Shown here in pieces: positions 45,072 through 53,408 of a stretch of 64,000 nt of DNA (position 1 is its first letter; each line of letters opens with the position of its first letter). A program made the position numbers and the translations under genes. The DNA comes from Paractinoplanes bogorensis. Its GTDB lineage: Bacteria; Actinomycetota; Actinomycetes; Mycobacteriales; Micromonosporaceae. The notes under the pieces are model-generated. The model saw only the letters and a program-made list of their open reading frames with translations. It was not told the DNA's origin and did not search any database. Location of the stretch: the NCBI RefSeq assembly GCF_018829635.1, contig NZ_JAHKKG010000005.1, positions 124,001 through 188,000 on the forward strand. The letters are read 5' to 3'.

Positions 45072-46571
45072 CTAACGAGTGGCGGAGACGAACACCCGGT
45101 TCCGGCCGGCCCGCTTGGCCGCGTAGAGGGCGGCGTCGGCCCGGGCCAGCAACACGTCGGCCGACTCGTTGCCGTTCCACTGCGCGGCCCCGGCCGAGAA
45201 CGTCTGCCCCAGCGGGGTGACGGCCTGCAGCCGTTCGATGATGTGGTCGGCGTCGGCCAGCCGGGAGTGATCGAAGATCGCGCCGAACTCCTCGCCGCCG
45301 TACCGGGCCAGCAGATCTTCCGGGCGCAACTGCTCGCGCCAGGCCGCCGCGGCCACGGTCAGCAACTCGTCGCCGCCCTGGTGGCCGTGCTCGTCGTTGA
45401 ACCGTTTGAAGTGGTCGAGGTCGAGGATGGCGACCACGACCGGGGTGCCGTGCCGCTGGGCGGCCGCGATCCGGCGGGTCAGCTCCAGATCCCACGCCCG
45501 CCGGTTCGGTAAGGCGGTCAGCGCATCGATGTGCGCGACGGCATTCAGTTGGTCCGCCTTGTCCTGCACCTGGCCGACCAGATCGACCATCCGCAGCGTG
45601 ACCAGGAAGAAGAGCAGGATGCAGCCGCTCCCGGCGGCCAGCCAGCCGACCCGGCCGTGCTGCAGGAACCCCTGGGCGATGAGCAGGCCGGGCGCTCCCA
45701 TACAGGCCAGGTTGACCAGCAGGACGCGCCGCGGCGACATCTCGGCCGTCGGGCGTACGGGCCGCCCGGTCAGCTTGCGCATCGACGGGTGCAACGCGGC
45801 CCCGGCCATCAGGAACCCGGACAGCGAGCTCACCGACCGGATGTCCGGTGCCGCCGCCGCGAACAGCGACGGCAGCAGGGTGGCCATGTGGGTGATCGTC
45901 TGCAGCAGCAGCGACGCGCTGATCTGCCAGAACGCCGCGTTGCGGAGGCCGCGCGAGGTGAAGAACCGGACCAGGACGCTGAGCAGCAGCACGTCGCCGA
46001 ACGGGAACAGCGCCACGAACATGTCGCCCGGCAACGCTGATCTGACCCGCAGCAGCGGCGTGATGACCAGCATCCAGCAGGCCATCGCGAGCCCGACGCT
46101 GATCATCGCGGTGTCCAGCAGACCGGCCCGGTCCTGCCGCCACGACCCGCCGCGGACGATCGCGAGCAGGGCGATCGCCTCCAACGGGTACACGGTCATG
46201 AACACCGTGAAGGCGGTGGTGGTGGCGCCCGACCACCAGATGCCGTAGCCGGCCACGGTGATCAGGCCGACCGCGGCCAGCAGGAGCCAGGGCCAGCGCG
46301 GCCGGGGCCGGTTGAGCAGGACGCCGGCCACGATCCCGATGGTGAACAGCAACGGCATGGTCAGGGTCATCAGGCCGCCGACCGGGCCGGTGGGGGTGGT
46401 GAGCATCTGGCCCGTGCAGAAGGCGGCCGCGAGACCGAGCCAGACCAGCCAGATCCTTCGCAGCCGGGCCACCCGGGCCGGGTCGGGATCCGGGGCCGGT
46501 TCGGGCGCACGGATCTCCGCCACGTCGACCGGCTGATCCGGGTCGGCATGGTTCAGCAGGGAGTGCGTCAC
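45072..46571 (-). CDS. Membrane diguanylate cyclase (GGDEF)
   Basis: 499 residues. An acidic/proline N-terminus of about 35 residues precedes around ten hydrophobic helices (to about residue 330), a short linker, then a GGDEF domain (residues 340-495) with DLDHFKRFNDEHGHQGGDELL and the active-site loop ARYGGEEFGAIF intact. RPED five residues before GGEEF is a proper RxxD inhibitory site, so the enzyme should make c-di-GMP with product feedback. GTG start with AGGAGG. Single gene between the FAD oxidoreductase and the ArsR operon. Confidence 0.92.
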   Translation of the reverse strand: MTHSLLNHADPDQPVDVAEIRAPEPAPDPDPARVARLRRIWLVWLGLAAAFCTGQMLTTPTGPVGGLMTLTMPLLFTIGIVAGVLLNRPRPRWPWLLLAAVGLITVAGYGIWWSGATTTAFTVFMTVYPLEAIALLAIVRGGSWRQDRAGLLDTAMISVGLAMACWMLVITPLLRVRSALPGDMFVALFPFGDVLLLSVLVRFFTSRGLRNAAFWQISASLLLQTITHMATLLPSLFAAAAPDIRSVSSLSGFLMAGAALHPSMRKLTGRPVRPTAEMSPRRVLLVNLACMGAPGLLIAQGFLQHGRVGWLAAGSGCILLFFLVTLRMVDLVGQVQDKADQLNAVAHIDALTALPNRRAWDLELTRRIAAAQRHGTPVVVAILDLDHFKRFNDEHGHQGGDELLTVAAAAWREQLRPEDLLARYGGEEFGAIFDHSRLADADHIIERLQAVTPLGQTFSAGAAQWNGNESADVLLARADAALYAAKRAGRNRVFVSATR

Positions 46572-46678
46572 CTACGCCTCCTGGTGATGGTCACGTCGCC
46601 GTGTTCATCATCAGCAGTCGCGGGCGGCCCGGGGGCGATTCTGGCCGATCCCGCATCCGCGGGCGGACTGTCTGCTAG

Positions 46679-48010
46679 TCAGGCCGGCCGGATGTTGGCG
46701 TTGAAACGGAACATGTTGCCCGGGTCGTAGCGGCGCTTGATGGAGGCGAGGCGCGCATAGGTGGGACGCGGATAGATCTCGTGCAGCCGGTCCTGGGCGT
46801 CCTCGTGGGTGAAGTTGACGTAGGCGCCGTGCTGGGTGTGCTTGAGGTCGGTGAGCAGGCCGTGCAGCCAGGCGGTCTGCTCGCCGAGCTCGGCCGGGTC
46901 GGCGAAGACGGCCGCGGCGGCGATCATCAGGCGGCGCTCCCGGTGGGCCATGGCGGTGGCGCCGGACGGCACCCGGGCCATCGCGCCGCCGAGCACGCGC
47001 AGCTGGAGGACGGCCGGCTCGGCGGTCGCCGATTCGAGGTGGCGCAGGGCGACGGCCAGATCCGGCTCGCTCAGTTCGTCGGCGAACCAGGTGCGGCCCA
47101 CGCTCAGAGGATGGATCCCGGTTTCCTCCTCTCCGGCGAACATTTCCCCGTACGCCATCGGCCGCACCAGATCGGCGATCGGCTCGGCCAGGGCACGCAG
47201 GGGAGCCACGGCGCGCTCGCCCGCCTCCGGATCGCCCGCGTGGACGATGTTGGCCATCGCGACCGGGCGGCCGTGCCAGCGTTCGGGCAGGAACGGCAGC
47301 GGCGGGGCGGTCATCACGTTGAGAATGCTCGACAGTTCCTCGGGCGCCGCATCGGAGACGGCCAGGTAATCGGCGAGGACATGACTGGTGGCCGGCAGGA
47401 CGAGCAGCCCGCCCAGCACGGTGGACACCGGGTGGAGCCGGAACTTCAAGCGCGTGACCACGCCGAAGTTGCCGCCGCCGCCCCGGATCGCCCAGAACAG
47501 GTCGGGGTGGGTCGACTCGTCGGCCCGGACGAGCTCGCCGTCGGCCGTCACCACCTCGGCCGCGAGCAGGGCATCAATCGTCAGACCATGTTTGCGTACG
47601 AGATAACCGACGCCCCCGCCCACGGTCAGCCCGCCCAGCCCGACCGATCCGGTGTCACCGAACCCGGTGGTCAGCCCGTGCTCACCCGCCGCCGCGACGT
47701 ACTGCGCGGCGGTCACGCCCGGTTCGGCCCAGGCCGTATGAGTTGTGGGATCGATCGTCACGGAACGCATGAGTGACAGGTCGAGCACGATCGCGTCGTT
47801 CTGCACGCCGTGCCATCCGTGCCCGCCGCTGCGCACCGCGAGCGGCACATGTGCGTCCCGTGCATACCGGATCACGGCCGACACGTCGGCCGCATCGACG
47901 GCCCGCACGATCATCGACGGGTGGCGGTCGACCCGGCCCAGGAAGACCCGGCGGGCCCGGTCGTAGTTGTCGTCGCCGGGGCGGATGACCTCGGCGGTGA
48001 GTCCCAACAT
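46679..48010 (-). CDS. FAD-binding oxidoreductase (BBE/VAO type)
   Basis: 443 residues from ATG 48010, with AAGGAA about 8 bases upstream. PP-loop FAD domain with RSGGHGWHGVQND, where the histidine is the covalent 8-alpha FAD attachment site, and GGLTVGGGVGYLVRKHGLTIDALLAAEVVTADG; the cysteine that gives bicovalent FAD in many BBE enzymes is absent from GLTIDAL, so attachment is single. C-terminal berberine-bridge segment YVNFTHEDAQDRLHEIY and RYDPGNMFRFNANI. Last gene of the efflux/signalling operon; could oxidise a small natural product that the pump handles. Confidence 0.88.
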   Translation of the reverse strand: MLGLTAEVIRPGDDNYDRARRVFLGRVDRHPSMIVRAVDAADVSAVIRYARDAHVPLAVRSGGHGWHGVQNDAIVLDLSLMRSVTIDPTTHTAWAEPGVTAAQYVAAAGEHGLTTGFGDTGSVGLGGLTVGGGVGYLVRKHGLTIDALLAAEVVTADGELVRADESTHPDLFWAIRGGGGNFGVVTRLKFRLHPVSTVLGGLLVLPATSHVLADYLAVSDAAPEELSSILNVMTAPPLPFLPERWHGRPVAMANIVHAGDPEAGERAVAPLRALAEPIADLVRPMAYGEMFAGEEETGIHPLSVGRTWFADELSEPDLAVALRHLESATAEPAVLQLRVLGGAMARVPSGATAMAHRERRLMIAAAAVFADPAELGEQTAWLHGLLTDLKHTQHGAYVNFTHEDAQDRLHEIYPRPTYARLASIKRRYDPGNMFRFNANIRPA

Positions 48011-48032
48011 GTCTGATTCCTTTCGGGGGTGG

Positions 48033-48638
48033 TCAGATCCAGCCCGCGCGCTCGGCCGCCCGGATGGCGCCGATCCGGTTGCGGGCACCGGTCTTCGCGA
48101 TGGCGTTGGACAGGTAGTTGCGGACCGTGGCCGGGGAGAGCGACAGCATCCGGCCGATCTGCACGGTCGAATGGCCGTCGCCCGCGATGCGCAGCACGTC
48201 GGCCTCGCGGGTGGTGAGCGGGCTGGCCCCGGTGTCGAGGGCGGCCGCGACCAGGTCGGGGTCGACGACGCGCCCGCCCGCGGCGACCCGGCGGATGCCG
48301 TCGACGAGGGTCTCGACCGGGGCGTCCTTCACCACGAAGCCGCGGACGTGGGCACTCAGCGCCCGCAGCAGATTGCCCGGGCGGCCCAGCCCGGTGAGGA
48401 TGATGATCTTGCAGTCGGGCAGGTGGCGGTGCAGTTCCTCGGCCGCGTCGAGCCCGCTGATCCCGGGCAGATCGATGTCGAGCAGCGCGATGCCGGGCCG
48501 CACGTCCAGGGCGGCCGGCATGATCTCGTCGCCCCGCCCGACGTCGGCCACCACCTGGAGCCCGGGCTCGAGCGCGAGCAACGCGACCAGGGCCTTGCGG
48601 ATGATCGGCATGTCCTCGGCGATCAGGATCCGGATCAT
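48033..48638 (-). CDS. NarL/LuxR-type response regulator
   Basis: 201 residues. Receiver domain (MIRILIAEDMPIIRKALVALLALEP, phospho-acceptor Asp in IALLDIDLPGIS about residue 54, switch Thr in IILTGLG, Lys in FVVKDAP) followed by a LuxR HTH (PLTTREADVLRIAGDGHSTVQIGRMLSLSPATVRNYLSNAIAKTG). The start overlaps the stop of the degenerate kinase gene by 4 bases. Its real kinase is probably the double-module protein three genes upstream. Likely targets are this operon and the divergent XRE side. Confidence 0.92.
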   Translation of the reverse strand: MIRILIAEDMPIIRKALVALLALEPGLQVVADVGRGDEIMPAALDVRPGIALLDIDLPGISGLDAAEELHRHLPDCKIIILTGLGRPGNLLRALSAHVRGFVVKDAPVETLVDGIRRVAAGGRVVDPDLVAAALDTGASPLTTREADVLRIAGDGHSTVQIGRMLSLSPATVRNYLSNAIAKTGARNRIGAIRAAERAGWI

Positions 48639-49084
48639 CGGGGCACCTCCACGGTGAGCGGGGGACGACCGCCGCCGTCGTTCGTCATGACCAGCCGGAC
48701 CGAGCCGCCCTGATTGCTCACTTCGATGTCGCACCGGCGGGCCGTGCCGCGCTGCAACACATTCAGGACCTCTTCCCGTACGGCGGTCACAAGCGCTTCC
48801 TCGACTACGGCTCGCCGGTCCGGGGTGCCGTCGGCCGTCCGGTCGGTGACCGTGGTGCGCACGCCGGCCGCCAGCAGCAGGGCCGCGGCCCGCTCGAGCA
48901 CCCCGGCCAGCCGCGCGGGCGGACCGTCGTGCGCCGGACGGGTGGCCCACAACGCGTGGCGGGCCACCTCGGTCAGCGTCTCGAGATGGACCCGCGCTGC
49001 CTCCGGGTCGTGCGGGAGGCAGCGCAGGGCCGCGCTGCCCTGGTACGCCACGGCGGCGAGGGCCTGGGCCAGCGCGTCGTCCAT
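48635..49084 (-). CDS. Degenerate NarL-type histidine kinase fragment
   Basis: 149 residues, no membrane helix. The C-terminal half aligns with the ATP-binding domain of the full kinase in this operon: REEVLNVLQRGTARRCDIEV against REGVTNVIRHSTVRQCAIHL, and MTNDGGG against VNDGAG. It stops right there: the second glycine box (GLRNLAERV in the full kinase) and everything after are missing, and the N-terminal part has no H-box histidine. It therefore cannot phosphorylate in the usual way. It may be a remnant or a regulatory pseudokinase; tight coupling to the regulator gene (ATGA) suggests it is kept for a reason. Confidence 0.72.
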   Translation of the reverse strand: MDDALAQALAAVAYQGSAALRCLPHDPEAARVHLETLTEVARHALWATRPAHDGPPARLAGVLERAAALLLAAGVRTTVTDRTADGTPDRRAVVEEALVTAVREEVLNVLQRGTARRCDIEVSNQGGSVRLVMTNDGGGRPPLTVEVPR

Positions 49085-49085
49085 C

Positions 49086-50534
49086 TCAGCCCACCGGTTC
49101 CAGGGCGGGCTTGCGCCGCAGCACGCGCAGGGTGAGCACGGCCATCAGCGCGAACAGGACCGCACCGACGACGCCGACCACGTGGACCGCGTCGGTGAAC
49201 GCCACCCGCGCGACGTCGAGGAACGGGGTTCCGGCGGCGGCCGCGACCGATTCCCGTACGGGCTCGGCCCCGGGCGGCAGACCATGGCGATAGACCGCCG
49301 TGGCCACGCTGCCCAGGAACGCGACCCCGACCGCGATGCCGAACTGACCGCCGGTCTCGTTGACCGAGGCCACCGAGCCGGCCCGGTCGACCGGCACCGC
49401 GCCCAGCATCAGCCCGAGCAGCAGGCTCATCGGCAGGGACAGCCCGATCGTGGCCACGGTAAGACCGGTCACCAGCCGGCCGATGCCGTCGTACGGGCCG
49501 GCTCCGGTGATCACGAGCATGCCCGCCGCGGAGATCAGCAGGCCACCGCCGGCCAGGTGGACCACCGGCCACCGCCGGGCCAGCACCGGCGCCAGCAGGG
49601 CGGTGACTGCCATCGCGGCGTTCGCCGGCAGCATCCACAGGCCGGCCTGCAGCGGGGTCAGGCCGAGGACCGACTGCAGGTACAGGGTGGCGGTCAGTTC
49701 CGCCCCGGCCATGACAACTCCGCCGCCGAGCATGACCGTGATGCAGGTGGCGACCGTGCGGTTGCGGAACAGGCTCAGCTCGAGCAGGGGATGGGCGAGG
49801 ACGGCTTGACGGCGTACGAAAGCCAAAGCCACTGCGACGCCGGCCGCGACCTCGGCCACTGCTGTCGCCGACCAGCCGTGGTGCGCGAGGGTCTTGCCGC
49901 CGTGGATGATCAGCAGCACGGCGGCCAGCGACATGGCCAGGCTGGGCAGGTCGGGCCGGGGTGCCTCGCGGTCGCGGAACTCCGGCAGCGCGGCCGGGCC
50001 CACGATCAGCAGAAGCACCATGACCGGTACGCCGAGCAGGAACGCCGAGCCCCACCAGAACGACTCCATCAGCACGCCACCGACCAGCGGACCGAGCATC
50101 ATGCCGCCGGTGAAGGAGGCGAACCAGATGCCGAGAGCCTGGTTGAGGTGCCGCTGCTCGGGACACAGCGACCGGAGCAGCGCCATGGTCGACGGCATGA
50201 TCGTCGCGCCCGCGATGCCGAGGACCGCGCGCGCCCCGATCAGCGTGGCCGGGGTGGGGGCGTACGCGGCCAGGATCGACGCCACCCCGAACGCGGCCGC
50301 CCCGGCCAGCAACAGCCGGCGCCGGCCGAACCGTTCGCCGATCGCGCCCATGGTGACCAGGAACCCGGCGAGCAGGAACGAATAGATGTCGAGGATCCAC
50401 AGCTGTTCCGTACTGCTCGCGCCCAGCTCGGCGCTCAGCCGGGGGAGGGCCACGAACAGCACGCTGGTATCGAGCGAGAGCAGCAGGGTGGGCAGGGCCA
50501 GGACCGCGATTCCGCGCCATTGCCGGCCCGTCAT
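49086..50534 (-). CDS. DHA2-family MFS efflux pump
   Basis: 482 residues and around fourteen helices (EmrB/QacA type). Signatures: LSLDTSVLFVALPRLSAELGAS (helix 1 with the D of motif D), GERFGRRRLLLAGAA (motif A), and GPLVGGVLMESFWWGSAFLLGVPVM (motif C of antiporters). I start at the ATG at 50534, which overlaps the stop of a 22-codon frame; starts further upstream are not family-like. Exports a drug or metabolite; placed between two parts of a two-component system, so is probably its effector. One base separates it from the next gene. Confidence 0.9.
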   Translation of the reverse strand: MTGRQWRGIAVLALPTLLLSLDTSVLFVALPRLSAELGASSTEQLWILDIYSFLLAGFLVTMGAIGERFGRRRLLLAGAAAFGVASILAAYAPTPATLIGARAVLGIAGATIMPSTMALLRSLCPEQRHLNQALGIWFASFTGGMMLGPLVGGVLMESFWWGSAFLLGVPVMVLLLIVGPAALPEFRDREAPRPDLPSLAMSLAAVLLIIHGGKTLAHHGWSATAVAEVAAGVAVALAFVRRQAVLAHPLLELSLFRNRTVATCITVMLGGGVVMAGAELTATLYLQSVLGLTPLQAGLWMLPANAAMAVTALLAPVLARRWPVVHLAGGGLLISAAGMLVITGAGPYDGIGRLVTGLTVATIGLSLPMSLLLGLMLGAVPVDRAGSVASVNETGGQFGIAVGVAFLGSVATAVYRHGLPPGAEPVRESVAAAAGTPFLDVARVAFTDAVHVVGVVGAVLFALMAVLTLRVLRRKPALEPVG

Positions 50535-50599
50535 GCCGCTGGCTTCATCGCCGCGGCGACGTCGCCGACCGGCCGGTTCACGAAGATCTTGGTGGTCAT
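50531..50599 (-). CDS. 22-codon frame resembling the start of a VOC/glyoxalase gene
   Basis: ATG 50599 to TGA 50531, right behind a strong GAGGAG site. The peptide begins MTTKIFVNRPVGDVAAAM, very close to the standard opening of VOC/glyoxalase-like proteins (MTTKIFVNLPVKDL), then ends at a TGA overlapping the pump's ATG as ATGA. I read it as the truncated 5' end of a VOC gene whose ribosome site now drives the pump by translational coupling. It could also be a chance similarity acting only as a leader frame. Confidence 0.6.
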   Translation of the reverse strand: MTTKIFVNRPVGDVAAAMKPAA

Positions 50600-50631
50600 G
50601 TCTCCTCGTTTCGTCTGTTTCGCTTACCGGA

Positions 50632-52464
50632 TCAGCCTGGCCGGGGCGGGCCGCTCGCCGTAGATTCCGATGTCGCCGGTCGGGCGGGACGTTTGTCATC
50701 GACCGGGATGGTGACGCGAAGGCGGAACATCCCGTCGCCGTGCGGCCCGGCGGTCAGCGCGCCGCCGGCGGCCTCGACGCGCTCGGCGAGATTGCGCAGG
50801 CCGCTGCCGGGGCCGGCCGTTCCCGCGCCGTCGTTGACGATCTCGAGGGTGGCGACGCCGTCCTTCTCGAACAGGTGGATCGCGCACTGCCGTACGGTGC
50901 TGTGCCGGATCACGTTGGTGACGCCCTCGCGCAGCACGGTCGCGAGCACGGTCTGCACGGCCGGCGGCAGCGGCGGCGGATCGGCCGTGATGTCGGCCGT
51001 GGGCAGGGTGGACCGGGCCACCCGCAGCTCGTCGTCCAGAGACAGGTCACGGTCGCCCGCGGTGACCAGGCCGATCTCGGTCCGTGCGTTCCGGGCGATC
51101 TCGGCGATCTCGGCCAGCTCGCCCGCGGCCGCGCCGGCGGGCAGGCGCCGGGCCAGTTCGGCCTTGAGCGCGATCGCCGACAGGCCCAGGCCGAGCAGGT
51201 CGTGCAGGTCGCGCGCGAACCGGACCCGCTCGGCGGCGACGGCCGCGGCGGCCAGCTCGGCCCGCATCCGGACGAGGTCACGGACCAGCCGGGCGTTGCG
51301 GGTCATGGCATAGGTCGCGAGCCCGATGACGATCGTCCCGGTGAACAGCGTGACCGCCTCGCCGAGATGCGGCGGCGACTGCGCCCACCGCCAGACGCCG
51401 TCGACCGCCACCACGACGGTGAACCCGGCCCATCCGTACGCTCCACGCAGGACCAGCAGGCACGACCCGGCGAGCAGACCCCGGCCGCCGGCCGGCCAGC
51501 CGTCGGCCAGCGCCATCGGCACCAGCACGACCGCAGCCTGAACGATCAGCGCGAGCACCGGCGGCGGGGTCGTCCGGGTCGTCCGGCTGATCCAGCCCGC
51601 CTGCAGTCCGATGGTGGCGACGGCGCAGGCCACCGCGGCCGGCCCGCCGTGGGCCTCGTGCACCCGGATGAGCATGGTGGTCAGCCAGATGGCCAGCAGG
51701 GCGTGGACGAGTCCGTCGGCGCCCCGCACGGCCCGGGCCATCGGCTCGGGCGGCACGAACACCGGGCCCGAGTCGCGGTGGTCGCGGGCGAAGGCGCGCA
51801 TCCCGGCCAGCGCCTGCCGGGCGACCGTGAGCAGCTCGGTCACCGGCGCCGGGCGCTGCCGGGCCCGCGCCTCGATGATCAGGAGGCTCCCGGCCAGCCG
51901 GGACTCGAGCTCGTGGGCGAACCGGAGGCGTTCCCGGGCCACCGCGGCCGTGCCGAGCGCCCGGCGGGTGCGGTGCAGCTCGACCACCAGCAGGCCGAGC
52001 CGGGTGAAGCCGTACACCTGGATCATGAACGCGGCCAGCGACAGCGGGGTGGCGGGCGGGAACGGCCAGAGATAGCCGAGGGTGCCGCTCACCACCACGA
52101 GGGCGAGCGGCACCGACCATCGCCTGCGCAGCACCAGCGGCGCGGTGGCGGCGACCAGGCTGGGCAGGGCGATCCAGGCGCTCCGGTAATAGATCACCGG
52201 AACACCGCACAGAACCGCATGCAGGGCGAGCATCCGGTACGCCAGGGGGCCGTGCAGCCGTCCGGCCGCGCGGCTGAACCACAACTGGACGGCGGCGATC
52301 GCGGACAACAGCAGGACGGCCGCCACCAGTTCCGGGCCCCAGGCGTGGGCCGTGAGCACCCATGCGCCCGCGCTCACGCACGTCGCCACGATGAGCGTGT
52401 CGGCCACGACACGGATCGCGCGGAGTCCTCTCGTGGCCCCCGTCGTGGCAACGTCGTGAGGCAT
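50632..52464 (-). CDS. Sensor histidine kinase with two membrane modules
   Basis: 610 residues. Residues 1-180: about five helices and then a coiled segment RERLRFAHELESRLAGSLLIIEA that mimics a dimerisation helix but lacks the full H-box. Residues 215-390: a second set of about five helices. Residues 400-470: HisKA_3 domain with the phospho-acceptor in RFARDLHDLLGLGLSAIALKAELARR. Residues 490-590: HATPase with REGVTNVIRHS, VNDGAG and GSGLRNLAERVEAAGG. The tandem layout looks like a fusion of two kinases in which the first lost its catalytic part. Starts 2 bases after the NmrA-like gene's stop. Confidence 0.88.
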   Translation of the reverse strand: MPHDVATTGATRGLRAIRVVADTLIVATCVSAGAWVLTAHAWGPELVAAVLLLSAIAAVQLWFSRAAGRLHGPLAYRMLALHAVLCGVPVIYYRSAWIALPSLVAATAPLVLRRRWSVPLALVVVSGTLGYLWPFPPATPLSLAAFMIQVYGFTRLGLLVVELHRTRRALGTAAVARERLRFAHELESRLAGSLLIIEARARQRPAPVTELLTVARQALAGMRAFARDHRDSGPVFVPPEPMARAVRGADGLVHALLAIWLTTMLIRVHEAHGGPAAVACAVATIGLQAGWISRTTRTTPPPVLALIVQAAVVLVPMALADGWPAGGRGLLAGSCLLVLRGAYGWAGFTVVVAVDGVWRWAQSPPHLGEAVTLFTGTIVIGLATYAMTRNARLVRDLVRMRAELAAAAVAAERVRFARDLHDLLGLGLSAIALKAELARRLPAGAAAGELAEIAEIARNARTEIGLVTAGDRDLSLDDELRVARSTLPTADITADPPPLPPAVQTVLATVLREGVTNVIRHSTVRQCAIHLFEKDGVATLEIVNDGAGTAGPGSGLRNLAERVEAAGGALTAGPHGDGMFRLRVTIPVDDKRPARPATSESTASGPPRPG

Positions 52465-52466
52465 TT

Positions 52467-53264
52467 TCAGGCGGCTGCCTTCTTCATCTCGGCTGCGAAC
52501 TCCTCGAATCGGCGGGCCGGGCGGCCCAGGGCCTGCTGCACGCCGTCGGCCACCGACCTGTTGCGGCCGTCCATGACCTCGGTGAACAGGTAGGCCAGCA
52601 GGTCGATCAGGTCGGCCGGCAGACCCGCGGCGGCCAGTTCGGCCCGCCACTCGTCCACCGGCACCGCGATCGCCTGGGCGCCCAGCAGCTCGGCCGCCTG
52701 TGCGAAGGTGAGCAGCTCGGGGCCGGTGACCTCGTACAGCCGGCCCTCGTGGCCCGGCTCGGCCAGCGCCTTGGCCGCGACCTCGGCGACGTCCTCGACG
52801 TCGACGAACGGCTCCGGCATGTCGATCACGGGCAGCGTCAGCGTGCCGGCCGCGATGTAGCCGGCGAGCGCGCCCTCGTCGAAGTTCTGCGCGAAGAACG
52901 AGCACCGCACGATCGTCGTGTCCGGCGCCACTACGCGTACGGCCTGCTCGGATGCCAGCGCGGTCTCCTCGCCGCGCCCGCTCAGCATGACCAGCCGCTC
53001 CACGCCGTGTGCCCGCGCGGCCTCGGCGAAGGCGGCGACCTTGGCCCCCGCCCCCGGCATGGCGATGTCCGGTGCGTACGCGAGATACGCCGCGCGCACC
53101 CCGGTCAGGAACTCCGGCCATCGCGCCGGCGCATCCCAGTCGAAACCGTCGGAACGGGTGATCCCACGGGCGTCGATCCCGAGGTCGGTGAGCCGGGCGA
53201 GCACGCGTCGCCCCGTCTTGCCCGTCGCGGCTGTCACCAGCACGGGCCCCTGTGCATTCGTCAT
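52467..53264 (-). CDS. NmrA-like NAD(P)-binding protein
   Basis: 265 residues, atypical short-chain dehydrogenase fold: PVLVTAATGKTGRRVLARLTDLGIDARG is the nucleotide-binding loop, followed by VERLVMLSGRGEE, TTIVRCSFFAQNFDEG and PFVDVEDVAEVAAKALAE, and a YEVTGPELLTFAQAAELL helix. No complete YxxxK pair, as in NmrA/HSCARG proteins that sense NADPH or reduce small carbonyls. Start at 53264 (an ATG at 53270 is equally possible). First gene of the efflux/two-component operon, divergent from the XRE regulator by 144 bases. Confidence 0.85.
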   Translation of the reverse strand: MTNAQGPVLVTAATGKTGRRVLARLTDLGIDARGITRSDGFDWDAPARWPEFLTGVRAAYLAYAPDIAMPGAGAKVAAFAEAARAHGVERLVMLSGRGEETALASEQAVRVVAPDTTIVRCSFFAQNFDEGALAGYIAAGTLTLPVIDMPEPFVDVEDVAEVAAKALAEPGHEGRLYEVTGPELLTFAQAAELLGAQAIAVPVDEWRAELAAAGLPADLIDLLAYLFTEVMDGRNRSVADGVQQALGRPARRFEEFAAEMKKAAA

Positions 53265-53408
53265 GCCCATGAGCCTGGGCGGCGCCCGCCGAGCCAACCA
53301 GCACTGAACCTTGGGTATCCACGACGTGGTCTGGCTACGCCGCGACCGTCACGTCACCCTGGCCCTACCGCCGTACACTTCGGCCACCCGGCCGGAAGGA
53401 GTGCAGCG

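Noticed and set aside
49081..49090. Possible frameshift joining the degenerate kinase to the pump gene
   Set aside because: The pump ends with its own stop and the kinase-like gene begins with its own ATG one base away; third-position GC stays in the same frame on each side.
52749..53408. N-terminal extension of the XRE regulator from 52749
   Set aside because: It would be antisense to the NmrA-like gene and has no domain; the GTG at 53409 has a good ribosome site just before the HTH.
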